Source: BS750m-G77 sp043797735 (GTDB lineage Bacteria > Omnitrophota > Gorgyraeia > Gygaellales > Profunditerraquicolaceae). Taken from it: 16,273 nucleotides of DNA. Where the stretch lies: the NCBI GenBank assembly GCA_043797735.1, contig JAZDPH010000054.1, forward strand, positions 1 to 16,273. The letters run 5' to 3'. This document shows positions 1 to 6,403 of this stretch, in pieces; position 1 is the stretch's first letter; each line of letters starts with the position of its first letter. The notes under the pieces were generated by a model. That model saw only the letters and a list, made by a program, of their open reading frames with translations. It was not told where the DNA came from and did no database searches. A program made the position numbers and the translations under genes.

Positions 1-866
1 CGGCTCATCTGGTTTACGGCATCGGTCACGGTATTATGCAGCCTCTCCAGGCCCTGCGCCTCCTGCGAAAAGACAATCCGCGTTATCACGTCGCTGCCGA
101 AAACCGCCTGCTTGTTATAAGCGGCCCTGGTACCGAGGGTACTGCCTGACTTAAGGTCAATTAACTGCCCGGTGATGGTGGTGGTGCCGATATCAAAAGA
201 TAATCCGAAATTTCTCGCTGAACTGTCCCCGGGCTCGATATTGATAACCTCGCAGGCATCGTCCCTCCTGCCTATGGTAGCCGTAACCTTCCAATCGGAA
301 TCCCTAAGCAGTTCTCCCAGCTGTTTTATGTTGGCAAGGCTGGTATGAATAACGCGCAGGCCCGCACGGCGCTGAATTTCTCTGTATAACCTCTCCAGGT
401 CGCTTATTCTATCCTCTAAATTCGGAGGGGCCAACTGCAGGTATAGTTTTTCCGTCAGCGGCGAATGAGCAAACTTTTCTTCCCTCTGTGCCAAAACCAG
501 CCCCGGCTCTATCTCTTCGGATTTTTCATAAAGGCCTTTAAGCCTTAGCTTCAGCTCCTGCGGGCTTAAATTTTCAAAATCAAGCCTTGATTCGGAAGGA
601 ACCTCCACTTCTATGTCGCTGTGCACGGTACTTAAACAAGCCAGATACATATTCTTGCTTCTTTCTTGCGGCGTCAGCGCCCCTTCAGGCGGGGTAATAA
701 CCTTACCTTCTTTTAGTATTACCTTGCACCTGCCGCAGACCCCGTCGCCGCCGCAGGCCGAATTAATATAGATGCCGCAGGATAACGCCGCAGAAAGTAT
801 GGTGGTATCCTCGGCCACCTCTATCGTCTTGTTATCAGGAATAAACTTAACCTTGAACTTTTCCAT
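1..866 (-). CDS. acsV: Corrinoid protein reductive activator (RACo/AcsV type), 3' end beyond window
   Basis: This looks like the ATP-dependent activator that re-reduces the cobalt of the corrinoid iron-sulfur protein after accidental oxidation. About 288 N-terminal residues are present; the rest runs off the window edge. The first 90 residues form a plant-type [2Fe-2S] ferredoxin domain with C38, C44, C47 and C77 (CX5CX2CX29C). A linker follows, then the start of the ASKHA/DUF4445 ATPase domain, recognisable by GLSFDIGTTTITGQ and YNKQAVFGSDVITR. The ATG directly follows the acsC stop (TAAATG), so translation is probably coupled to acsC, the expected substrate protein. Similar activators serve methyltransferase corrinoid proteins (RamA-like), but the acsC neighbour favours the acetyl-CoA pathway role. 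Confidence 0.88.
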   Translation of the reverse strand, partial: MEKFKVKFIPDNKTIEVAEDTTILSAALSCGIYINSACGGDGVCGRCKVILKEGKVITPPEGALTPQERSKNMYLACLSTVHSDIEVEVPSESRLDFENLSPQELKLRLKGLYEKSEEIEPGLVLAQREEKFAHSPLTEKLYLQLAPPNLEDRISDLERLYREIQRRAGLRVIHTSLANIKQLGELLRDSDWKVTATIGRRDDACEVINIEPGDSSARNFGLSFDIGTTTITGQLIDLKSGSTLGTRAAYNKQAVFGSDVITRIVFSQEAQGLERLHNTVTDAVNQMS

Positions 867-2195
867 TTATAAATTCTTTAAGAATGATGGGATGCCGGCG
901 GCTTCTTTGGGGCCGACGGTTACCTGCCAGCCCGAGGCCTCCTCAAGCTCACCGCTTATTACCGCGACATAGCCGGGGATGATGATTTTTTTATGCGCTA
1001 CGGCGTCCTTGACCGCGAACTTATTCAACGAATCGGCAATCTTTGCCGGGGTAAACTTCTCGGCGGCCCAGGCAGTCAAGACAGACATCCCCTCCGTATC
1101 CACGCTTAAAATATAGACGGGAATCTTACCGGCCTCAACCTCTCCTAAAACCGTATAATAGGAAAGCGAGAAGTTGGTAGTAATCAATACCGGCGACTTA
1201 TCAGTTACCTGGCCTACCGGATAAAGCTTCGGCTCAATCTGCAGCGGCTTCTGCGGGTCGGTATAAATATTCTGCCGCAGGGTCAAAAGCGCCAGCGCCT
1301 CATAGCTCTCTATCCCTTTTATAAGCAGGATACCGGCATATTTGGCGATGTAAGAGGCGGCCTCAATCGCCTCCTGAAGAGGGTCATCTTTTTCTACTAT
1401 TACCAAAGCGGGGTAACCTAAGCTGCGGTTTGATTTCTTAAGGGCCTGCCTTCTAATCTGGGTCAACTGCCAAATCTTATCGCTAATTGATTTGCCGCCC
1501 GGCTCAAGCACTAAATCCGCCGCGCCCTTATTGCTTAACTCTACGCTAAGTTTGGATAAGGCTTCTAAATCCGCAGCCGATACCACAAGCGGCGCCTTAA
1601 ACTCCGCTGCCACTCCAACAATCTCACCCAGATTATCCGCTGTGGCATGATACAGGAGGGGCTTGCGGCCTTTTACAAAAGCCAGCGCCTCTTTTAGCGC
1701 TGCCGGCTCCTCCGACATTAATACCAGCGCAAGGCCGGTATTGGCGGCGATAACTTTTAACGCCTCAAGAAACCTTTTCGCCTGGCCCTTCTGCCTTAGC
1801 GCTACTAAATTTACCTTTAACTCCTGCCCCACCCGCTCAAACTTTAATTTATTTATTTTTTCCAGGCGCTCTTTTATCTGGGCATCGGTAAGGGAATCAT
1901 CAATAATAAAACCTATGCCGCAGGGGCGATGGAATTTTTCTTCATGGCGGAAAAGCACCGTTTCGTTGCCGACTTCAAGCTTATCCTCGCCTTGGCCGAC
2001 GGAGATTAGTTTTATCGCCGGCTCGGCCGCCGCCTCCAGGGCGCGCTTTGCCTCATCGCTTAGATAAGGACAGGCAGTGATACTTACCGCTTTTTTTGCC
2101 AGCTGCATCGCAAAAGCAAGGCAGGTGGCAAAAGAACACTGGCGGCAATTTGTTTTAGGCAACAGTTTGTAAATATCTAAACCTGAGAGAGCCAT
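867..2195 (-). CDS. acsC: Acetyl-CoA decarbonylase/synthase corrinoid iron-sulfur protein, large (gamma) subunit
   Basis: Large subunit of the corrinoid iron-sulfur protein (AcsC/CdhE). It carries the methyl group from methyltetrahydrofolate, via the methyltransferase, to the nickel A-cluster of acetyl-CoA synthase in the Wood-Ljungdahl pathway. The N-terminal [4Fe-4S] domain shows C17, C20, C25 and C42 (CX2CX4CX16C) in the NCRQCSFATC context. The middle should be the TIM barrel, and the C-terminal third holds the family pattern SPVLITTNFSLSYYTV in the corrinoid-binding region. At 442 residues it is full length. The ATG at 2195 has no obvious Shine-Dalgarno sequence, because a heptamer repeat block occupies the leader. 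acsV follows without a gap. The other complex subunits (AcsA, AcsB, AcsD, AcsE) are not in the window. Confidence 0.95.
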   Translation of the reverse strand: MALSGLDIYKLLPKTNCRQCSFATCLAFAMQLAKKAVSITACPYLSDEAKRALEAAAEPAIKLISVGQGEDKLEVGNETVLFRHEEKFHRPCGIGFIIDDSLTDAQIKERLEKINKLKFERVGQELKVNLVALRQKGQAKRFLEALKVIAANTGLALVLMSEEPAALKEALAFVKGRKPLLYHATADNLGEIVGVAAEFKAPLVVSAADLEALSKLSVELSNKGAADLVLEPGGKSISDKIWQLTQIRRQALKKSNRSLGYPALVIVEKDDPLQEAIEAASYIAKYAGILLIKGIESYEALALLTLRQNIYTDPQKPLQIEPKLYPVGQVTDKSPVLITTNFSLSYYTVLGEVEAGKIPVYILSVDTEGMSVLTAWAAEKFTPAKIADSLNKFAVKDAVAHKKIIIPGYVAVISGELEEASGWQVTVGPKEAAGIPSFLKNL

Positions 2196-2203
2196 ATTAA
2201 GTC

Positions 2204-2233
2204 AGTAGTTAGTAGATAGTAGTTAGTAGTTAG
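2204..2233. repeat. Heptamer tandem repeat (AGTAGTT units)
   Basis: Four tandem 7-bp units read on the plus strand: agtagtt, agtagat, agtagtt, agtagtt, plus a partial unit. The block fills the acsC leader and runs into the last codons of the FmdE-like gene, where it supplies its stop codon and final residues. A shorter copy in the opposite orientation lies at 2662-2684, so a 16-bp inverted repeat brackets the FmdE-like gene. Confidence 0.85.
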
Positions 2234-2654
2234 GGGTTGATATAGTAATGCAAAAGAGTTTTGACGGTTTGCTTCTGAATATTATTTTTGCCAAAATTTC
2301 CGATTCTTCGTGAGTATCTGCTTTCTCTAATCTCTTTAACAAGTCTTGCCTCAATTTAAAAACAGCTTTTTTATTCGCGTCGCGGCTGCATACTTCTATC
2401 TTTACCGCCCGTCCGTTAAGTTTTTCTATATTACCCTTGCCGTAAGTCGCACCCGTGGCTAACTGCAGGCCGTCTATCAGGCAGGACTTCGGCCTTTGGT
2501 TGGCGCCCCAGGCTTTAACACTAAGGCCAAAATGCTTTTTGCAGCCTAATTTAGATATAGCCGCCTCCCCCACAAGAAGCCCCAGCACCAGCCACGGCCC
2601 CAAATGCCCATGAAACTTTATCCCTTCTTTTAAACTTACTCTTCTATTTCCCAT
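2223..2654 (-). CDS. FmdE-like protein (formylmethanofuran dehydrogenase subunit E family domain)
   Basis: A 143-residue single-domain member of the FmdE/FwdE family. Two landmarks support this: FHGHLGPWLVLGLLVGE near residues 14-30, and a block near residues 57-77 with CLIDGLQLATGATYGKGNI. Family members often have a cysteine in HGHxC, and here glycine replaces it (HGHLGP), which could alter metal binding. No other formylmethanofuran dehydrogenase subunit is nearby, so a role in that enzyme is unlikely. The gene lies between larB and acsC, which suggests a metal or C1-metabolism accessory role; this is inference. The final residues (about STPNY) are encoded by the heptamer repeat, so the native C-terminus may have been replaced. 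The upstream GGGCGGG is a weak ribosome binding site. Confidence 0.78.
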   Translation of the reverse strand: MGNRRVSLKEGIKFHGHLGPWLVLGLLVGEAAISKLGCKKHFGLSVKAWGANQRPKSCLIDGLQLATGATYGKGNIEKLNGRAVKIEVCSRDANKKAVFKLRQDLLKRLEKADTHEESEILAKIIFRSKPSKLFCITISTPNY

Positions 2655-2661
2655 TCCCGCC

Positions 2662-2684
2662 CTATCTACTAACTACTATTATCT
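2662..2684. repeat. Heptamer tandem repeat, inverted copy
   Basis: Read on the minus strand this holds the units agataat, agtagtt, agtagat and a partial one. Positions 2662-2677 are the exact reverse complement of 2204-2219. It fills the gap between the larB stop and the FmdE-like start and overlaps the last codons of larB. Confidence 0.8.
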
Positions 2685-3347
2685 ATTAATTAGATTTGCT
2701 AAATACCCCGCCCCGAAACCGTTATCTATATTTACCACCGCCACCCCCGGCGAACAACTGTTAAGCATAGTAAGCAGGGCTGATAATCCCGAAAAGTTAG
2801 CTCCGTAACCACAGCTGGTGGGCACGGCGATTACCGGGCATTTAGCCAGGCCGCCGACCAGGCTTGCCAGGGCGCCCTCCATCCCTGCCACTACTATAAT
2901 AACCCTGGCCTTGTTTATAACTTCTATATTACCCAGCAGGCGGTGTACGCCGGCAACCCCCACATCGTAAAGCCTGACCACCGGATTACCCAGTAGCCCG
3001 GCGGTAACCGCTGCCTCTTCAGCTACCGGAATATCCGCAGTGCCGGCGGAAATAACCGCAACCGGCCCTTTGGCGGGTTTCTTCGGCGCACGCAACAGGT
3101 ATCCGATTTTCGCTAAAGGGCTGTATTTAAGGCGGGGAAATATTCTTTTAAGATAGGCAAAAGTCCCCTTCTCTAACCTGGTAAGCAGGAGGTCCTGCTT
3201 GTTCCTGATTAACTCCCGCGCAATCTTCTTAAGGCCGCTTTTGGTTTTGCCCGGACAATATATTACTTCCGCAAAACCTCTGCGCCTTTTTCTATCCAAG
3301 TCCAGTTTCGCGAAACCAAGGTCGCAGAAACCCGCAGCATCGGCCAT
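2679..3347 (-). CDS. larB: Nickel-pincer nucleotide cofactor biosynthesis protein LarB
   Basis: LarB carboxylates nicotinic acid adenine dinucleotide and hydrolyses it to pyridinium-3,5-biscarboxylic acid mononucleotide, the first step towards the nickel-pincer cofactor of lactate racemase and relatives. The protein has a short lead-in (FAKLDLDRKRRRGFAEVIYC) and then an AIR-carboxylase-like core with VAVISAGTADIPVAEEA. The C-terminal part contains PTSCGYGANFSG, MLNSCSPGV with the likely catalytic Cys at residue 198, and VVNIDNGFGAGYLA. At 222 residues it is somewhat shorter at the N-terminus than many family members; an in-frame stop lies just upstream, so ATG 3347 is the only sensible start. 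It begins 7 bases after the preceding HTH gene. The partners larC and larE are not in the window. Confidence 0.92.
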   Translation of the reverse strand: MADAAGFCDLGFAKLDLDRKRRRGFAEVIYCPGKTKSGLKKIARELIRNKQDLLLTRLEKGTFAYLKRIFPRLKYSPLAKIGYLLRAPKKPAKGPVAVISAGTADIPVAEEAAVTAGLLGNPVVRLYDVGVAGVHRLLGNIEVINKARVIIVVAGMEGALASLVGGLAKCPVIAVPTSCGYGANFSGLSALLTMLNSCSPGVAVVNIDNGFGAGYLANLINR

Positions 3348-3354
3348 ATCTTTT

Positions 3355-3666
3355 TTAATATCCTCGAAATATAATAATTAGCAATGCGGTGATTATGATT
3401 CCGGACAATATATAAAAATCGTTGAAATAGAGAAAATCGCTAAGGCGGTCCTTGAACGGATATTCCGGGCGCAGGGCGGCTTTCTCAGAAAACTCCCCGG
3501 GCTTATTCTTAAAGTCAAAGACCTGGGCCTTTCTAAAACGCAGATATACCCCGCCGATACGGTATGCCGGAAGGCTGCCTGCCTCAACTAAATCCACAAC
3601 CTCTCTTTCCGAGATGCCCAAAATTGAAGAAGCATCCCTGACCGTCAAAAATTTTTCTTCAGCCAT
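3355..3666 (-). CDS. Small HTH (excisionase/MerR-like HTH_17) protein with C-terminal membrane anchor
   Basis: A 103-residue protein with an unusual layout. Residues 6-50 form a winged helix-turn-helix of the HTH_17/excisionase type: FLTVRDASSILGISEREVV, then the SLPAYRIGGVYLRFRKAQV wing and recognition part. A charged and proline-containing linker covers about residues 51-83. Residues 84-100 (FYILSGIIITALLIIIF) are one hydrophobic helix ending in RGY, so the protein looks tail-anchored with the HTH in the cytoplasm. It follows the bactofilin-HTH gene by 32 bases and precedes larB by 7, so all three are probably co-transcribed. Function unknown: the HTH may bind DNA at the membrane or may mediate protein contacts. 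Confidence 0.8.
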   Translation of the reverse strand: MAEEKFLTVRDASSILGISEREVVDLVEAGSLPAYRIGGVYLRFRKAQVFDFKNKPGEFSEKAALRPEYPFKDRLSDFLYFNDFYILSGIIITALLIIIFRGY

Positions 3667-3698
3667 AGCTTTCTAAGACTCTTTGCCGCCTTGCTCCT

Positions 3699-4211
3699 TT
3701 AGTTGTTATTCTCTTTTATTCTTCCGGAGGAGATCCAGCCGTCAATCTCCTTGCGTTCAAATCTCCAGTCGCTGCCGTCTTTGCGGCCGGGCATCTTGCC
3801 TGAATTAGCCCATTCCATAATTGAATTTAAATCTACCTCCAGATAGCGCGCCAGTTCCTCGGAGTTCAAATAGTCGCTTAGCATAGAACACTTGCCTTCA
3901 AATATAGCCCCCTCGGCTATATTTAATTTCGTCGGATAAATATCCCCCTCAACTACCGCGCCCGGCAGGAGAGTGAGCATCTCCTTGGCGGTTATCCTCC
4001 CCTTTACCTTGCCCCCGATAATAATATTGTCGCCGACAATGTTGGCGCAAACAAAGGCCGTCTGGCCAACAGTCAAATTTCCCTTAGTATCCAGGCTGCC
4101 TTCAAATTTACCGTTGATGCGCAGGTTCACCGGGTCTTTAAAACTAAGCGTGCCCTGCATAGCGGCATCCACATCCAGAATCTTTTCTTCTGCCTTCTTT
4201 TTAAAAGCCAT
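3699..4211 (-). CDS. Bactofilin fused to a C-terminal HTH_17-type domain
   Basis: Residues about 16-109 are a bactofilin (polymer-forming cytoskeletal) domain: an MQGTLSFKDPVNLRINGKF opening, then hydrophobic-glycine beta-helix rungs such as FEGSLDTKGNLTVG and GAVVEGDIYPTKLNI. Residues about 114-164 are a helix-turn-helix of the HTH_17/excisionase type (LNSEELARYLEVDLNSIMEW, WRFERKEIDGWI), resembling the domain in the next gene. Bactofilins usually end in a short disordered tail, so this fusion is odd. I chose ATG 4211 because GGGGG sits 8 bases upstream; the GTG at 4220 would leave no spacing. Its own strong promoter lies at 4262-4290, and the gene probably heads the unit running through larB to acsV. 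Confidence 0.85.
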   Translation of the reverse strand: MAFKKKAEEKILDVDAAMQGTLSFKDPVNLRINGKFEGSLDTKGNLTVGQTAFVCANIVGDNIIIGGKVKGRITAKEMLTLLPGAVVEGDIYPTKLNIAEGAIFEGKCSMLSDYLNSEELARYLEVDLNSIMEWANSGKMPGRKDGSDWRFERKEIDGWISSGRIKENNN

Positions 4212-4261
4212 CTTTCTCACCCCCTTTTCCCTTAGCCTTCAAACACAACCCCCCTAATCTA

Positions 4262-4290
4262 TATATATCAAAAACATACAGCGATGTCAA
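4262..4290 (-). promoter_or_regulatory. Promoter of the bactofilin-HTH/larB/acsC unit
   Basis: A perfect -35 TTGACA (4290-4285) and -10 TATATA (4267-4262) are separated by 17 bases. The -35 begins 9 bases past the tsaD stop. The predicted transcript start near 4255 gives a leader of about 45 bases before ATG 4211. No other convincing promoter is seen between here and the left window edge, so this may drive everything down to acsV. Confidence 0.75.
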
Positions 4291-4298
4291 CATACTCT

Positions 4299-5315
4299 TC
4301 AGGCCTCTAACTTTAAGTCTAAATACAAATCTGACTTATGATTTTTCTTAAAAAGCCGCCAGGCAAGGCCCGCTACCATCGCGGCATTGTCGGTACAGAG
4401 GCCTTTGGGAGGAAAATAACAATTGATATTCTGTTCTTTTGCCGCCGCATGGAATTTTAGCCTCAACCTGTTATTTGCCGCAACGCCCCCTCCGATAACA
4501 AGCCGGCCTATGCTTTTTAATCTGCAGGCCAAAAACGACTTGGCAATAAGCGCGTCAATAACTGATTCCTGGAAAGAAGCGGCGATATCGCAAATAAGTT
4601 CGGAGTTCAGAGTTCGGAGTTCAGAGTTACTTTTCTCTGTTGAATGTTTCTTTACATAATATAAGACGGCGGTTTTTATGCCGCTGAAACTGAAATCCAG
4701 CGGCTTTTTTGTTCCGGAGCAGTTAAATTTTATTTTTTTAGGGTTGCCGCTTTTAGCCATCCGTTCGATAAAGGGGCCGCCGGGGTAACCCAGCCCCAGA
4801 ATCTTTGCTACCTTATCAAAGGCCTCGCCGCAGGCATCGTCGCAGGTTGCCCCGAGCAGCTCTATTTTATCAAAATCCTTTACGCAAAATATACTGCTGT
4901 GGCCTCCGGACACAACCAGGGCAATAAAGGGAAGCCGGATACCCGGGGCATTTAAAAAATTTGCGTATATATGGCTGCGCAGGTGATTGACCCCTATTAA
5001 GGGCGCGGCTATCGCCAGGCTTAAGCTTTTAGCAAAAGAAAGCCCCACCAATAAAGAGCCCGCCAGCCCGGGGCCGGCGGTTACGCTGATTAAGCCTATC
5101 TGCTTTAACTTCACCCCGGCCTCTTTTATGCCGGCGGCGGCAACTTCAGTGATACACTCAAGCTGCATGCGCGAGGCTATCTCGGGAATAACTCCGCCGT
5201 ATTTCTTATGAAATTTAAGGCTGGAGCTGATTTTATTGGAAAGCACCTGCCGGCCGTCTTTGACTACCGCTACCGAAGTTTCATCGCAGGATGTTTCAAT
5301 GCCTAATACATACAT
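4299..5315 (-). CDS. tsaD: tRNA N6-adenosine threonylcarbamoyltransferase TsaD
   Basis: TsaD (Kae1/YgjD) transfers the threonylcarbamoyl group to A37 of ANN-decoding tRNAs, making t6A. The start is MYVLGIETSCDETSVAVV. The metal-binding pair H111 and H115 is in NHLRSHIYANF, the nucleotide site includes VVSGGHSSIF and GGGVAANNRLR, and the conserved Asp is D309 in CTDNAAM. At 338 residues it is normal length. Residues about 229-240 (SNSELRTLNSEL) are not ancestral TsaD: they are encoded by a heptamer tandem repeat at 4597-4628, placed in the variable linker before DIAASFQESV. The start has only a weak ribosome site, and the gene is separated from yibQ by the large CACGAAT palindrome, so it may be transcribed separately. 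Confidence 0.96.
   Translation of the reverse strand: MYVLGIETSCDETSVAVVKDGRQVLSNKISSSLKFHKKYGGVIPEIASRMQLECITEVAAAGIKEAGVKLKQIGLISVTAGPGLAGSLLVGLSFAKSLSLAIAAPLIGVNHLRSHIYANFLNAPGIRLPFIALVVSGGHSSIFCVKDFDKIELLGATCDDACGEAFDKVAKILGLGYPGGPFIERMAKSGNPKKIKFNCSGTKKPLDFSFSGIKTAVLYYVKKHSTEKSNSELRTLNSELICDIAASFQESVIDALIAKSFLACRLKSIGRLVIGGGVAANNRLRLKFHAAAKEQNINCYFPPKGLCTDNAAMVAGLAWRLFKKNHKSDLYLDLKLEA
4597..4628. repeat. Heptamer tandem repeat (AGTTCRG units) inside tsaD
   Basis: Plus-strand units are agttcgg, agttcag, agttcgg, agttcag, then a partial agtt; this can also be read as two copies of a 14-bp unit. The reading frame of tsaD runs through it without a stop and gives the repeated NSEL peptide. 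Confidence 0.9.
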
Positions 5316-5350
5316 ATGTTAATCTCAAATTTCAAAATCAAAATCTTTTT

Positions 5351-5434
5351 AACACGAATATACACGAATTTTTATCGAATTATCACGAATTAAATTCGTG
5401 ATAATTCGGAATTTCATTCGTGTGAATTCGTGTT
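5351..5434. repeat. Large imperfect palindrome of CACGAAT repeats
   Basis: Three copies of cacgaat (5353, 5363, 5384) face three copies of attcgtg (5394, 5416, 5426), nearly symmetric about 5392. The centre is a perfect inverted repeat with 15-bp arms (5376-5390 and 5394-5408) and a 3-base loop. It lies between tsaD and yibQ and contains the last codons and stop of yibQ. A hairpin here could block transcription out of yibQ, but no T-run follows on either strand, so it is not a standard terminator. Confidence 0.85.
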
Positions 5435-6403
5435 TGGTTCTACTAATTCCGAGACAAAGACAAACTGGTATCCCTCTTTTTCCGACTCCGGCATTATCTC
5501 CTTTAAGACCTCCAGAGTAACCTTACGGTCGTGGCCGACGCCTACGGCAAAACCCTTCTTGGCGGCAATTGCCTTTAATTTATTGAACTGGCCCCTGATA
5601 TATTCAGGCTCCAGCCTATTATCCAGAAATACGTCTCTCTTAATAAAAGGCATCTTCATACTGCGGGCCAAATCAGAGGGCACTGAAGTAGCCGTTACGG
5701 CGCTGTCTAAGAAATAAAGCCGTTTATTTTTTAGCTCCGCAAAGACCTCCCGCATCAGGCGCTCATCCTCTGTGGCCTTTGAACCCATATGATTATTTAC
5801 CCCGCAGGCGTAACTAACATTATCCAGCCCCTCTCTAACGATAGCCTTGATTTCGCCTTCGTTCATAGAAGTAAGAATAGTATCTTTTTCCATCCCCATC
5901 TTTGACTGCGGCTCCATCGGCAAATGCAATATAACCTCAAACCCCCGTTTATGCAACTGTTCCGCGGCCTCTCCGGAATATCTCAGATTAGGCAGGATTG
6001 CCGCGGTAAAAGGGGATTTTATTTCATCAATCAGCCGCATGTTATTCAGGCTGTACCCCCAGTCATCAAGCACAATCGCGATTTTGCCCTGCGAGCCGGG
6101 AGGAGACTGGGGTTTTAGCGCTGCCTTAGGCTTAGATTTTAGCGCAACTTCAAGCTTGGGCTTTACTACAGCTTCAGACTTAGGCGCTACTGCAGCCTCG
6201 GGCTTAGACTCGGGCAGCCGGGCTTCCGCCGGGGCTGGTTTTACTTTAACCGCCGCTATCCTGACAGGTTTAGGCCTGGTTTTTATGTAGTTATTAATCA
6301 TAAAAAAGGCCCCCTCCAGAACAGCGACAACTAAAATAATCTCTATGGCTATTCTGTAACCCTTGCCCCTTGCGAATGAACTCCGCCTCCTGCCTCTTCT
6401 CAC
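5414..6403 (-). CDS. yibQ: Divergent polysaccharide deacetylase family protein (YibQ/DUF610 type)
   Basis: An envelope protein of the divergent polysaccharide deacetylase family (PF04748), likely acting on cell-wall glycans; the exact substrate is not known. Residues about 17-37 are an N-terminal membrane anchor. A low-complexity Ala/Lys/Pro spacer covers about 40-105. The NodB-like domain starts at about 107 with KIAIVLDDWGYSLNN, followed by EVILHLPMEPQSKMG and GVNNHMGSKATED, the usual motifs of the family. The start is GTG at 6403, overlapping the ctpA stop as GTGA, so the pair is translationally coupled. Adjacent ctpA and yibQ genes are common in bacteria. The last residues (NTNSHE) and the stop are encoded by the CACGAAT repeat. 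Confidence 0.88.
   Translation of the reverse strand: MRRGRRRSSFARGKGYRIAIEIILVVAVLEGAFFMINNYIKTRPKPVRIAAVKVKPAPAEARLPESKPEAAVAPKSEAVVKPKLEVALKSKPKAALKPQSPPGSQGKIAIVLDDWGYSLNNMRLIDEIKSPFTAAILPNLRYSGEAAEQLHKRGFEVILHLPMEPQSKMGMEKDTILTSMNEGEIKAIVREGLDNVSYACGVNNHMGSKATEDERLMREVFAELKNKRLYFLDSAVTATSVPSDLARSMKMPFIKRDVFLDNRLEPEYIRGQFNKLKAIAAKKGFAVGVGHDRKVTLEVLKEIMPESEKEGYQFVFVSELVEPNTNSHE

Noticed and set aside
1663..2067. Plus-strand open frame of 134 codons opposite acsC
   Set aside because: It is the antisense shadow of a well-supported gene and its product looks like no protein family.
5376..5408. Rho-independent terminator for yibQ
   Set aside because: The stem is strong but AT-rich and is not followed by a T-run; it belongs to a symmetric repeat cluster.
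5847..6290. Plus-strand open frame opposite yibQ
   Set aside because: Low-complexity antisense of the Ala/Lys/Pro spacer; yibQ on the other strand has clear motifs.
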